This document shows positions 26,617-33,654 of a DNA stretch of 64,000 bases, in pieces. Every line of letters begins with the position of its first letter. Position 1 is the stretch's first letter. A program made the position numbers and the translations under genes. The DNA lies in NCBI RefSeq assembly GCF_000430995.1, contig NZ_HF952018.1:1633964-1697963 (forward strand), written 5' to 3'. The notes beneath the pieces are model-generated. The model was not told where the DNA came from. It ran no database searches and saw only the letters and a program-made list of their open reading frames with translations. This DNA comes from Thermobrachium celere DSM 8682. GTDB taxonomy: Bacteria > Bacillota > Clostridia > Clostridiales > Caloramatoraceae.

Positions 26617-26932
26617 TTACTTCTCCCTCCTTTAAAAGAGGATTTGAATCTAATATAAAGTTTGCTTTATTTCTCCTAAGTGCAGCCTTACATATTGCGT
26701 GGGATGCAATTGGAGATGAAAATAGGAAAAATAGTGCCATTAGAATAAGCTTTGGTGAAGCTTGTGGATTTAATAGGGAAAACCCTACAAGCAGTGCCAA
26801 TATTCCAAGTGTTGATGCCTTTGTTCCAGCTTGGGACTGATTAAGTACATCTGGCATTCTATATATACCAAGGCCCGCAAGAAACGAAAAGGTCGCCCCA
26901 ACTAATATAAAAAACCAACCAACATATTGCAT
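26609..26932 (-). CDS. mbxC: MbxC-like subunit (MrpG family)
   Basis: The 107-residue protein has three helices and the MrpG pattern VGATFSFLAGLGIYRMPDVLNQSQAGTKASTLGILALLVG. MrpG-type subunits help form the sodium/proton module. It sits one base after mbxB and overlaps mbxD by eight bases. Confidence 0.88.
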   Translation of the reverse strand: MQYVGWFFILVGATFSFLAGLGIYRMPDVLNQSQAGTKASTLGILALLVGFSLLNPQASPKLILMALFFLFSSPIASHAICKAALRRNKANFILDSNPLLKEGEVND

Positions 26933-26933
26933 A

Positions 26934-27182
26934 TTAAATTCCTCCCTCTAAATAACGTGCAACAGCAACAACGCCAACAAAGGATAAAAGCCCATACACA
27001 AGAGCAACATCTATAAGGAGCGTATTGTCTGTTAAAAATGCAAATACAATAATTAAGCTTGATGTTATTGTTGTTAAAACATCTATTGCAACAACTCTGC
27101 TTTCTATTGAATCTCCCTTGACCAATCTAATAATGCTAAGAAGCATTCCCAAAACAATAAGTGCTATTGTTACATAAAACAT
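26934..27182 (-). CDS. mbxB: MbxB-like subunit (MrpF family)
   Basis: The 82-residue protein has three helices and the MrpF signature RLVKGDSIESRVVAIDVLTTITSSLIIVFAF with the conserved R...D. It is a small membrane part of the antiporter module. It overlaps mbxA by one base. Confidence 0.88.
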   Translation of the reverse strand: MFYVTIALIVLGMLLSIIRLVKGDSIESRVVAIDVLTTITSSLIIVFAFLTDNTLLIDVALVYGLLSFVGVVAVARYLEGGI

Positions 27183-27655
27183 TATTCAAATGCCTCCTTC
27201 AGTATTTTTTCAAAGGGTCCCTTTAAGCCCTCTACATCATCAACCTTTTCACCTTCAACAACGTGTATATAAATAGTATCTTCATCTAAATCAACTGAAA
27301 TTGTCCCTGGAGTTAATGTTATTGAATTTGCAAGAAGAGCCTTTGCTATGTTGGATTTTAGCTCTGTTTTAACTTCATATATCTTTGGTGAAATAGGAAG
27401 CGAAGGTGTTATAACAATTCTTGCCATATTCAAATTAGCCTTAACTAATTCAATTAAAAATACAATAAAATATTTTATTAAATGGTAGAGAGATTTTATT
27501 TTAAAACTTTTACTCTTTTGGTTATAATATTGAGTTAAAACTGATATGAATAAGGATAGAATTAAACCAAATATGATTTCTTGATTTGTAAGTGGGTAGC
27601 TTAAGGAAAACCACACTAAAAAGAGAGAAAAGAAAGTAAAAATAAAATTATTCAA
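27182..27655 (-). CDS. mbxA: MbxA-like subunit (MrpE family)
   Basis: The 157-residue protein has two or three N-terminal helices and an MrpE-type soluble C-terminal domain: KSNIAKALLANSITLTPGTISVDLDEDTIYIHVVE. The family is the first subunit of Mrp-like modules. I place the start at TTG 27655, six bases after GGAGGTG; a TTG 15 bases earlier would begin inside that ribosome site. It follows the arsR gene closely, so the two are very likely cotranscribed. Confidence 0.88.
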   Translation of the reverse strand: MNNFIFTFFSLFLVWFSLSYPLTNQEIIFGLILSLFISVLTQYYNQKSKSFKIKSLYHLIKYFIVFLIELVKANLNMARIVITPSLPISPKIYEVKTELKSNIAKALLANSITLTPGTISVDLDEDTIYIHVVEGEKVDDVEGLKGPFEKILKEAFE

Positions 27656-27678
27656 TAGGCTCACCTCCAAAAGTTTAG

Positions 27679-27948
27679 TTACTCTGCCATCAGTGAAAGA
27701 ATCATATTCTTTACTCCATCATCTACAATACTGTATATAACCTCAAGTCCACTTCTTTCTCCTTCAATTAAACCTGCATTTTTTAAAATACCTAGATGCT
27801 TTGATACAGTTGACTGAGGTATGTTTAAACATTCTTGAATTTTAGTTACATTGGATTGTCCATTTAATAGGCATAGTAATATGGAAACTCTTATTGGATT
27901 TGAAAGAACTTTAAACTTATCTGCTAATTTTTGAATCTTCTTATTCAC
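27679..27948 (-). CDS. ArsR-family transcriptional regulator heading the mbx operon
   Basis: The 89-residue protein is a minimal winged-helix ArsR regulator: DKFKVLSNPIRVSILLCLLNGQSNVTKIQECLNIPQSTVSKHLGILKNAGLIEGERSGLEVIYSIVDD. It lacks the ELCVCDL metal site of classical ArsR. It has only two cysteines, one in LLCLL and one in QECLN, so a thiol, persulfide or redox switch is conceivable. The start is GTG 27948. It is the first gene of the mbx operon, and an inverted repeat fits between the -35 and -10 boxes of its promoter, so autorepression is likely. In Thermococcales the mbx operon is also under an ArsR-family regulator, SurR. Confidence 0.88.
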   Translation of the reverse strand: MNKKIQKLADKFKVLSNPIRVSILLCLLNGQSNVTKIQECLNIPQSTVSKHLGILKNAGLIEGERSGLEVIYSIVDDGVKNMILSLMAE

Positions 27949-27979
27949 TTCTATACCTATACCCCCTTTAAGTATCTTT

Positions 27980-28008
27980 ATATTATAATATTACAATATT
28001 ATGCTCAA
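27980..28008 (-). promoter_or_regulatory. promoter and ArsR-type operator of the arsR-mbx operon
   Basis: On the minus strand TTGAGC (28008-28003) and TAATAT (27985-27980) are 17 bp apart. The spacer is almost entirely filled by the perfect inverted repeat ATAATATT-AC-AATATTAT (27985-28002), the size and composition expected of an ArsR-family site. Binding there would block RNA polymerase. Confidence 0.65.
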
Positions 28009-28037
28009 TGTTTCAATTTAAATATTTTTTTAACAAA

Positions 28038-28066
28038 TTGACTTTATTTTTGGCATTTGCTACATA
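28038..28066 (+). promoter_or_regulatory. possible promoter of the BASS-type transporter gene
   Basis: TTGACT (28038-28043) and TACATA (28061-28066) are 17 bp apart on the plus strand. It is back-to-back with the arsR-mbx promoter, so the same regulator could act on both. The -10 box is weak. Confidence 0.45.
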
Positions 28067-28200
28067 ATTATATGATTTTGAGAAATTGGATAAGATAACT
28101 AAAGATATTTAATAATAAACGAATTTGAATACCCCTATGTGGTATTTGAAATTTGTAGAATATATAAATATAATTAAATACGTCGAAGGGAGGAATTGGA

Positions 28201-29154
28201 ATGTTAAAAAAGATATTTTACTATCCATCAAAAAATCTTGTTAAGGTTATACCCCTAGTAATGTTACTTGGATTTTTAACTGGACTCAAAATGGATTTGA
28301 ATTTTATGAAGAGCTATATTTTAATATTTACTGTACTTATGATCTATCCAACAATGATTGGATTTAACTACAAAAGTGCCTTTGATTTATCTCATTCAAA
28401 ATTAGTTCTACTATCCTTACTTATTAACTTTTTAATTATACCTGTTATAGCATACTTAATGGGAATTACATTATTTAAAGAAAATATGGATATGTTTGCA
28501 GGACTTGCAATAGCATCACTATTACCAACAAGTGGTATGACAATTTCATGGACAATGTTAAACAAAGGAAATGTATCAGCAGCAGTTAAAATTACTGCAC
28601 TGAGCTTATTTGTAGGTTCTCTTGTTGCACCTTGGTATTTACTACTTATGGTTGGTAAGTATATTCCTATTGATATTGTAAAGACATTTATCACAATCAT
28701 TCAAGTTGTTGTAATACCATTGATATTAGGTGTAGTTACTTATAAAATGCTTATTAAGAAATATTCAGTTGAAGAATATAACAAAAAAATAAAACCTATA
28801 CTTCCAGCCGTAAGTATATGGTTCCTACTTGGAATAGTATTTATAAGCATTGGTATGAAATCAAAGGTTATAATATCTAAACCAGATTTAATTTTATGGT
28901 CACTTGTTGTGCTTGCGGTATTCTACCTAATAAACTACACAATAAGTACAGTTATAGGAAAAATGTTTTTAAACAGAGAAGATGCTATAGCACTTGTTTA
29001 CAGCACAGTTATGCGTAATCTATCCTTAGCACTTGGAATAGCTGCATCAAGCTTTGGTTCTAAGGCTGCACTTATTGTGACACTTGCATTTATTCTTCAA
29101 GTTCAAAGTGCTTCTTGGTTTGGAAAGTATTTTGCAAATAGGGTATTTAAATAA
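28201..29154 (+). CDS. BASS/ACR3-like membrane transporter
   Basis: The 317-residue product has about ten membrane helices and the fold of the bile acid:sodium symporter superfamily, which includes the arsenite exporter ACR3. Seen are MIGFNYKSAFDLSHSKLVLLSLLINFLIIPVIAYLMG, ASLLPTSGMTISWTMLNKGNVSAAVKITALSLFVGSLVAPWYL and STVMRNLSLALGIAASSFG. The ACR3 catalytic cysteine is not at the expected LTQ(L)CTAM place: here the segment is LLPTSGMTISW, with no Cys. So arsenite export is doubtful and the substrate is unknown. It diverges from the arsR-mbx operon. GGGAGG precedes the ATG. Confidence 0.8.
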   Translation: MLKKIFYYPSKNLVKVIPLVMLLGFLTGLKMDLNFMKSYILIFTVLMIYPTMIGFNYKSAFDLSHSKLVLLSLLINFLIIPVIAYLMGITLFKENMDMFAGLAIASLLPTSGMTISWTMLNKGNVSAAVKITALSLFVGSLVAPWYLLLMVGKYIPIDIVKTFITIIQVVVIPLILGVVTYKMLIKKYSVEEYNKKIKPILPAVSIWFLLGIVFISIGMKSKVIISKPDLILWSLVVLAVFYLINYTISTVIGKMFLNREDAIALVYSTVMRNLSLALGIAASSFGSKAALIVTLAFILQVQSASWFGKYFANRVFK

Positions 29155-29175
29155 TTGATAGTTTTATAAAGTTTT

Positions 29176-29245
29176 GCCACCCAAATGAATTGTTTATGGT
29201 TTATAAATGGAAAATGTCACAATTCACTTGGGTGGCACTTTTTTA
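29176..29245 (+). terminator. stem-loop after the transporter gene, built from the directional repeat and an inverted partial copy
   Basis: GCCACCCAAATGAATTG (29176-29192) can pair with the complementary CAATTCACTTGGGTGGC part of repeat copy D, with one mismatch, and TTTTTT follows. The result is a terminator-like structure for the plus-strand transporter. It also marks the convergent end of dfx. Confidence 0.65.
29209..29245 (-). repeat. directional 3'-end repeat, copy D
   Basis: On the minus strand this begins at the dfx stop codon and reads the core GTGCCACCCAAGTG, then AATTGTGACATTTTCC. It differs from copies B and C at one or two bases. Confidence 0.88.
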
Positions 29246-29623
29246 TGCCTTCCAAAGTCCGTGAAGGTTACAGTATTCTCTTGCATATAGAACTTCTTCA
29301 CCATCATTTAATTTAAAGAAGGCTTCTGGCTTATCACCTGGATTTAAAAATTTTCTGTATACCTTATCCTTTGTGTGTACTTCTATCCACTCAATATAAT
29401 GTTTTTCTTCCATTGGATGTTCTACGCTTCCAACCTTAACAAGAACTCCACCATCAACCAATTCTACTACAGGTACATGCTTTTCCTTTGATGCATCCAC
29501 TGTATTTTCAACCCTAAGTGTCATTGGTTTATTACAGCAAACTAAGGTGCCTGCCCCCTTATGAAGAACCTCTACGATATTACCACATACTTCACACTTA
29601 TAAACCTGCCTAACCTCTGTCAT
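29243..29623 (-). CDS. dfx: desulfoferrodoxin (superoxide reductase)
   Basis: The 126-residue enzyme reduces superoxide to peroxide in anaerobes. The N-terminal desulforedoxin domain has the Fe ligands C10, C13, C29 and C30 (CEVC...CC). The catalytic iron ligands of the second domain are in place: H49 (KEKHVPV), H69 and H75 ([12 protein letters not shown]), C118 and H121 (CNLHG). Length matches the two-domain class. GGAGGGG lies upstream of the ATG. The electron donor is probably rubredoxin, encoded elsewhere; a flavodoxin gene lies next to it in divergent orientation. Confidence 0.96.
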   Translation of the reverse strand: MTEVRQVYKCEVCGNIVEVLHKGAGTLVCCNKPMTLRVENTVDASKEKHVPVVELVDGGVLVKVGSVEHPMEEKHYIEWIEVHTKDKVYRKFLNPGDKPEAFFKLNDGEEVLYAREYCNLHGLWKA

Positions 29624-29808
29624 TTTAACCCCTCCTTATCAGAAAATCATTTTCTTTTAATAATATTATATCACTAATTATGTGCATTACAAGCAACATT
29701 TTATTAATTTTTTTAAGAACAATTATATCATAATTTATGTGAGTTTCTTCCATTTTTTTGATAAAATAATTATATAATCAAAATTAAATATAAAAAGGAG
29801 TGAGGTAA

Positions 29809-30234
29809 ATGGGGTATAAGGTTTTTTATTTCTCAAGATCAGGTAATTCAAAAAGAATTGCACAAAAAATAGGGGATTCTTTAAAAGTACAAGTATACCA
29901 AATAGAAGATGGTATTGATTGGAGTGGTTTTAAGGGCTACCTTAAAGCAATCTATTATTCTATAGCAAATAAAGATATAAAAGTTAATGTAAACACAAAT
30001 TTCAATAAAGAAGATGAAATATTTTTAGTAGGTCCTCTATGGGTAGGAGGATTAGCACCTACAATTAAAAGCTTTCTTAAAAAATACCCATATAAGACTA
30101 TTAACTTAGTTATTTCTTCTAAAGCTTCAAAAATACATTTAAAAAACAAAGATCAATTTAAATCAGTTACAGAAATAGTTGAAAAAGATAAAAATGAGGA
30201 TGAAGTTATTAAAACATTAATAAACAGTTTATAA
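29809..30234 (+). CDS. flavodoxin-like protein
   Basis: The 141-residue protein begins with a flavodoxin FMN-binding loop, VFYFSRSGNSKRIAQKIG, and continues with FLVGPLWVGGLAPTIKSFLKKYPYKTINLVISS, the second and third FMN loops. It is short for a flavodoxin and resembles the small flavodoxin-domain proteins of clostridia. It probably carries electrons in the cytoplasm. AAAGGAGTGAGG precedes the ATG, and a strong bidirectional terminator follows. Confidence 0.82.
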   Translation: MGYKVFYFSRSGNSKRIAQKIGDSLKVQVYQIEDGIDWSGFKGYLKAIYYSIANKDIKVNVNTNFNKEDEIFLVGPLWVGGLAPTIKSFLKKYPYKTINLVISSKASKIHLKNKDQFKSVTEIVEKDKNEDEVIKTLINSL

Positions 30235-30276
30235 GATATTTGTTGTTTTGATAAGCTTTTTATATAAATTAACCGT

Positions 30277-30327
30277 AAAATAAATCACCATATATAGTTA
30301 CATATACTACATATGGTGATTTATTTT
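30277..30327. terminator. bidirectional terminator between flavodoxin and pabC
   Basis: AAAATAAATCACCATAT (30277-30293) and its exact complement at 30311-30327 form a 17-bp stem with a 17-base loop, flanked by A and T runs. The right arm reaches the stop codon of pabC. Confidence 0.85.
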
Positions 30328-31087
30328 AATGTATTGACCAGCAAGAAAAATATTTTTCCATAAATTGTTTAATTTCACATTTCACCTGGGTGGCACTTTT
30401 TGAAAAGGTGGTGTCGCCTATTTTTGATATGGGAAACACTCCTGCAACGCTGTTTGTAAAAAAAGCTGCCTCAAAATATTTAAGTTCGTCTAAAGTGATA
30501 TTTGTTTTTACAACTTCTACATCATTTACTTTCAAATGTTCTATTAATTTTTTTCTAATAATACCTGGAAGGATTGAACAGGTAATACTTGGAGTGTAAA
30601 CTAGGCTATCCTTTATAAAAAATAAATTGCCATAGGCTGCCTCGCTTATAAATCCTCTGTAGTCTAAAAATATGCAGGAATCATAACCTTTCTTTTTAGC
30701 CCTTAAATCCTCAATATAGTTTTGGCCATAATTAAATGTTTTTATATGATTTAAAATGCTCTTTGGCTTCCGTTCCTTTGAAATAGAAAGATTTAAGCCT
30801 CTTTTAAATTGTTCTTTGGTATAGGAGGGTTCTCTAAGTTTTATTTTTATGTCTCCTTCAATAAAAATGACTTTTATTACAATAGGATGATTAATTCCTT
30901 TAATCGAACTATATACCTCTCTATTAAATTTCTCAAAAGTTAGCTCATTCTTTACCCCAAGTATTTTTAAGCTTCTTTTAAGCCTTTTGAAGTGTTCATC
31001 TATAAAAAAAACTTCTCCTTTATATGCCAATAATGTTTCAAAAGGAGTAAGCCCAAAGGCTACTCCCCTATCGAATAGATCCATCAT
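30326..31087 (-). CDS. pabC: aminodeoxychorismate lyase PabC
   Basis: The 253-residue PLP enzyme of the class IV aminotransferase fold removes pyruvate from aminodeoxychorismate to give 4-aminobenzoate. The PLP Lys is in ILNHIKTFNYGQNYIEDLRAK and the cofactor phosphate region in FISEAAYGNLFFI. Its position as third gene after pabA and pabB makes the PabC role very likely. The ATG overlaps the pabB stop. Near the C-terminus, codons around SATQVKCEIK come from an in-frame copy of the directional repeat, so the tail has been altered but remains open. Confidence 0.9.
   Translation of the reverse strand: MMDLFDRGVAFGLTPFETLLAYKGEVFFIDEHFKRLKRSLKILGVKNELTFEKFNREVYSSIKGINHPIVIKVIFIEGDIKIKLREPSYTKEQFKRGLNLSISKERKPKSILNHIKTFNYGQNYIEDLRAKKKGYDSCIFLDYRGFISEAAYGNLFFIKDSLVYTPSITCSILPGIIRKKLIEHLKVNDVEVVKTNITLDELKYFEAAFFTNSVAGVFPISKIGDTTFSKSATQVKCEIKQFMEKYFSCWSIH
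30369..30401 (-). repeat. directional 3'-end repeat, copy E (inside pabC)
   Basis: On the minus strand this copy reads AGTGCCACCCAGGTG then AAATGTGAAATT. It lies within the last 75 bp of pabC and is translated. It is the most diverged of the five copies, having lost the right half of the palindrome. Confidence 0.8.
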
Positions 31088-32412
31088 CTTGCTCCTCCTT
31101 TTACAAGGGAGTTATAAATTGCTCTTCCCTTATGGAGGGTTTCCTCATACTCATCTTCTGGGTTAGAATCCCACACTATTCCTCCACCTACATTGTATAT
31201 AATATTTTCTTTATCCATAACAGCTGTTCTTATGGCAATGTTAAAATCCATATTTCCGTTGTTTGAAATGTATCCTATTGAACCTGTATAAATACCCCTA
31301 TTTACCTTTTCAATCTCATTTATAACCTCCATAGATCTAAGTTTTGGAGCACCTGTTATAGAGCCACCTGGGAACATAACTTCTATTATCTCTTTAAAAC
31401 CAACATCCTTTAATAACTTCCCCTGTATAGTTGAAACAAGGTGATTTACTGTTGAATACTCCTCAACATCAAATAGACTTTCAACCCTTACTGTACCTGG
31501 TATGCATACTCTTGATAAATCATTTCTCTCTAAATCTATAATCATCAATAGTTCAGAACGGCATTTTTCACTTTCATAAAGTTCCCTCTTTAGCCTTTCG
31601 TTTTCCTTTTTATCCTCAACCTTTTTTACAGTTCCCTTTATTGGTCTTGTGGTTATTAAATCTCCTCTTTTTCTTAAAAACTGCTCTGGAGAAGTTGATA
31701 GTATGTATTTATCCTTAACCCTTATTAGTGCGTTGTAGGGACCATAGTTTGCCCTTCTAAATTTTGAATAGATATATATTGGATTTAATTTGCCCCTTCC
31801 ATAGAACTGATGTGAAATGTTTACCTGATATACATCACCACACCTTATATACTCTCTAACCCTCTCAACTGCCCTGCAGTACTCTTCAAACTCAAAATTA
31901 GACTTTAGATTAACATCTATATCCTCGTCAGGCTCAATATAATTAATATCTTTAATTTTATTTATAATATCCTTATCATCTGTAACTACATATGTAATAT
32001 TATTTCTGTTATCTACAATTATAAAGTCTTCAAAGTATTCAAAATAGATGCTTGGTATTTTTATAGGAGAGTTGTCTTTACTTTTTATTCCCATGATCTC
32101 TTCACCAAAGTCATAGGACAAATACCCAACAAGTCCTCCATCAAAAACAAGCCCTGTTCCAAGCCCTTTATTTCCTTTTATAATTTCATCTAAAACATTC
32201 AAAGGAGGTTCCTTTACTATTTCAATTCTATCTCCATAATCAATAGATGTTTTACCATCTAAATAGGTTATGCTGTATTGGGGCTTAAAACATAAAATAG
32301 AATAATCTCCTGTATCCTTAACCATAAAACTGCTTTCTAAAAGTTGTGGATTAAAATCTATAAGTACATTATAAAGTTTAAAGACATCCAACTTGTAGTC
32401 TAGTCTAATCAT
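31084..32412 (-). CDS. pabB: aminodeoxychorismate synthase component I PabB
   Basis: The 442-residue enzyme makes 4-amino-4-deoxychorismate from chorismate with ammonia from PabA. The chorismate-binding domain covers about residues 175-440: CGDVYQVNISHQFYG, STSPEQFLRKRGDLITTRPIKGT, SELLMIIDLERNDLSRV and MFPGGSITGAPKLRSMEVI. The PIKGT motif with its Lys is the one that distinguishes aminodeoxychorismate synthase from anthranilate synthase (where it is PIAGT). It overlaps pabA by eight bases and pabC by four. Confidence 0.94.
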   Translation of the reverse strand: MIRLDYKLDVFKLYNVLIDFNPQLLESSFMVKDTGDYSILCFKPQYSITYLDGKTSIDYGDRIEIVKEPPLNVLDEIIKGNKGLGTGLVFDGGLVGYLSYDFGEEIMGIKSKDNSPIKIPSIYFEYFEDFIIVDNRNNITYVVTDDKDIINKIKDINYIEPDEDIDVNLKSNFEFEEYCRAVERVREYIRCGDVYQVNISHQFYGRGKLNPIYIYSKFRRANYGPYNALIRVKDKYILSTSPEQFLRKRGDLITTRPIKGTVKKVEDKKENERLKRELYESEKCRSELLMIIDLERNDLSRVCIPGTVRVESLFDVEEYSTVNHLVSTIQGKLLKDVGFKEIIEVMFPGGSITGAPKLRSMEVINEIEKVNRGIYTGSIGYISNNGNMDFNIAIRTAVMDKENIIYNVGGGIVWDSNPEDEYEETLHKGRAIYNSLVKGGAR

Positions 32413-32980
32413 TTTTGCTCCTCCTTAGGAAATTTTGAAGCATTTCAAGTCCATTTTCTGTTAAAATTGCTTCAGGATGAAACTGCACTCCCTCAATATC
32501 AAACTCCTTATGCCTTACCCCCATAATCTCTCCGTCTACAGTTCTTGCAGTAACCTCAAGACAATCTGGCAGCGTTTTTTCATCTATTACTAAAGAATGA
32601 TATCTAGTTACATTTAAAGGGCTCTTTAATCCCCTAAATACACCCTTTCCCTCGTGAAATATTTTGTGAACCTTTCCATGTACAGGACTTTTTCCCTTTA
32701 TAACCTTTGCACCAAAGAAATGCCCTATACATTGATGTCCAAGGCACACTCCAAGTATTGGTATTCTACCTTTGTATTTTTCAAGTATTTCTAAAGATAA
32801 AATAGATTCATCTGGTCTTCCTGGTCCTGGAGATAAAACAATATAATCAGGTTTTAGTTTTTCAATATCATCTATAGTTATTTCATCTCTAGATTTAACT
32901 ATTGTTTGCTCTCCTAATATTAAAAAATAATGGTATAGGTTATATGTAAATGAATCGTAGTTATCTATTATTAAAACCAT
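32405..32980 (-). CDS. pabA: aminodeoxychorismate synthase glutamine amidotransferase PabA
   Basis: The 191-residue class I glutaminase has IIDNYDSFTYNLYHYF at the start, the oxyanion motif SPGPGRPDES, the nucleophile Cys in GVCLGHQCIGHFFG and the His-x-Glu in GVQFHPEAIL. It supplies ammonia to PabB. As the first gene of pabABC it probably serves folate synthesis; no tryptophan genes are near. GGGAGG precedes the ATG. Confidence 0.94.
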   Translation of the reverse strand: MVLIIDNYDSFTYNLYHYFLILGEQTIVKSRDEITIDDIEKLKPDYIVLSPGPGRPDESILSLEILEKYKGRIPILGVCLGHQCIGHFFGAKVIKGKSPVHGKVHKIFHEGKGVFRGLKSPLNVTRYHSLVIDEKTLPDCLEVTARTVDGEIMGVRHKEFDIEGVQFHPEAILTENGLEMLQNFLRRSKND

Positions 32981-33020
32981 AATATCCTCCCTTAAGCTAT
33001 ATTTAATTTAATTTTAACAT

Positions 33021-33054
33021 AAAAATACATAGCTGCCACCTATGTGACAGCTAT
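33021..33054 (-). terminator. terminator after the ATP-cone gene
   Basis: On the minus strand ATAGCTGTCACATAGG and GTGGCAGCTAT pair with TATTTTT after the stem. It is eight bases after the stop codon. Confidence 0.7.
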
Positions 33055-33062
33055 TTAATAAA

Positions 33063-33320
33063 CTAATATTCTAAATATGCCTTCGCAACATCCTTAAAAC
33101 CTTCTCTGTTTAACGTATCTACTATTATTCTTCTTATTATTTCAAAGGAAACCTCATCTTTCCCAAGCCCCTTTAGTTCACCATCTATATCCTTTGCAAT
33201 ATTATGCAAATCTGATTCATTTAGTGGTTCCCCAATATCATCTGAAGCTGCTTGTATACTCTTTATTATCTTATCAATATCAAAATCCTGTAGGCTGCCA
33301 TCCCTTTTTATAACCTTCAC
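33063..33320 (-). CDS. stand-alone ATP-cone domain protein
   Basis: The 85-residue product is nearly a single ATP-cone: KVIKRDGSLQDFDIDKIIKSIQAASDDIG at the N-terminus, then EVSFEIIRRIIVDTLNREGFKDVAKAYLEY. ATP-cones sense ATP/dATP in ribonucleotide reductases and in the repressor NrdR. There is no zinc ribbon, so it is not NrdR. It may be a free regulatory domain. No reductase gene is near in the window. Confidence 0.82.
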   Translation of the reverse strand: MKVIKRDGSLQDFDIDKIIKSIQAASDDIGEPLNESDLHNIAKDIDGELKGLGKDEVSFEIIRRIIVDTLNREGFKDVAKAYLEY

Positions 33321-33382
33321 ATTATCACCCCTTATACCCTTATTATATAATATTATATTATTTTTCTGAATTTTTCAATAAT

Positions 33383-33424
33383 TAAATAACTCACACAAGA
33401 CTATTTGTCTTGCGTGAGTTATTT
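33383..33424 (-). terminator. terminator after the small cysteine protein gene
   Basis: AACTCACACAAGAC and GTCTTGCGTGAGTT pair over 14 bp with one mismatch and a five-base loop, with ATTTAATT beyond. It ends the que transcription unit or the small gene. Confidence 0.75.
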
Positions 33425-33426
33425 AA

Positions 33427-33606
33427 TTATCCTTGATCTAGTCCTGATAACACCTTATCAAAGGCATTTACTGTGCACTTATAACCATCAAAGTTTACAC
33501 AGTTTTCACAGCTCTTATCAACTGCTCCTGCTGAAGATACAAATCCTTCTGCTTGATATTTCATGCAAGATGCTGCAACTGCTTTTAGTTGTTCTCTACT
33601 TGCCAT
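33427..33606 (-). CDS. small cysteine-containing protein of unknown function
   Basis: The 59-residue product begins MASREQLKAVAASCMKYQ and has a C-terminal CENCVNFDGYKC cluster that looks metal-binding. The ATG at 33606 has GAGGAGGGG upstream; an ATG 21 bases earlier is less well placed. It lies 48 bp after queE on the same strand and may be the last gene of the preQ1-controlled operon. I do not recognise the family well enough to name it. Confidence 0.72.
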   Translation of the reverse strand: MASREQLKAVAASCMKYQAEGFVSSAGAVDKSCENCVNFDGYKCTVNAFDKVLSGLDQG

Positions 33607-33654
33607 AAAACCCCTCCTCTCAATCACTATTATTTTCCCTAAAAAACCCTCTAT

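Noticed and set aside
28201-29154. Arsenite efflux operon with the neighbouring arsR gene
   Set aside because: The regulator lacks the arsenic-binding motif and is cotranscribed with mbx. The transporter lacks the expected Cys.
33029-33054. A sixth copy of the 3'-end repeat (CTGCCACCTATGTGACAG)
   Set aside because: It matches only a few bases of the core and is explained as a terminator stem for the ATP-cone gene.
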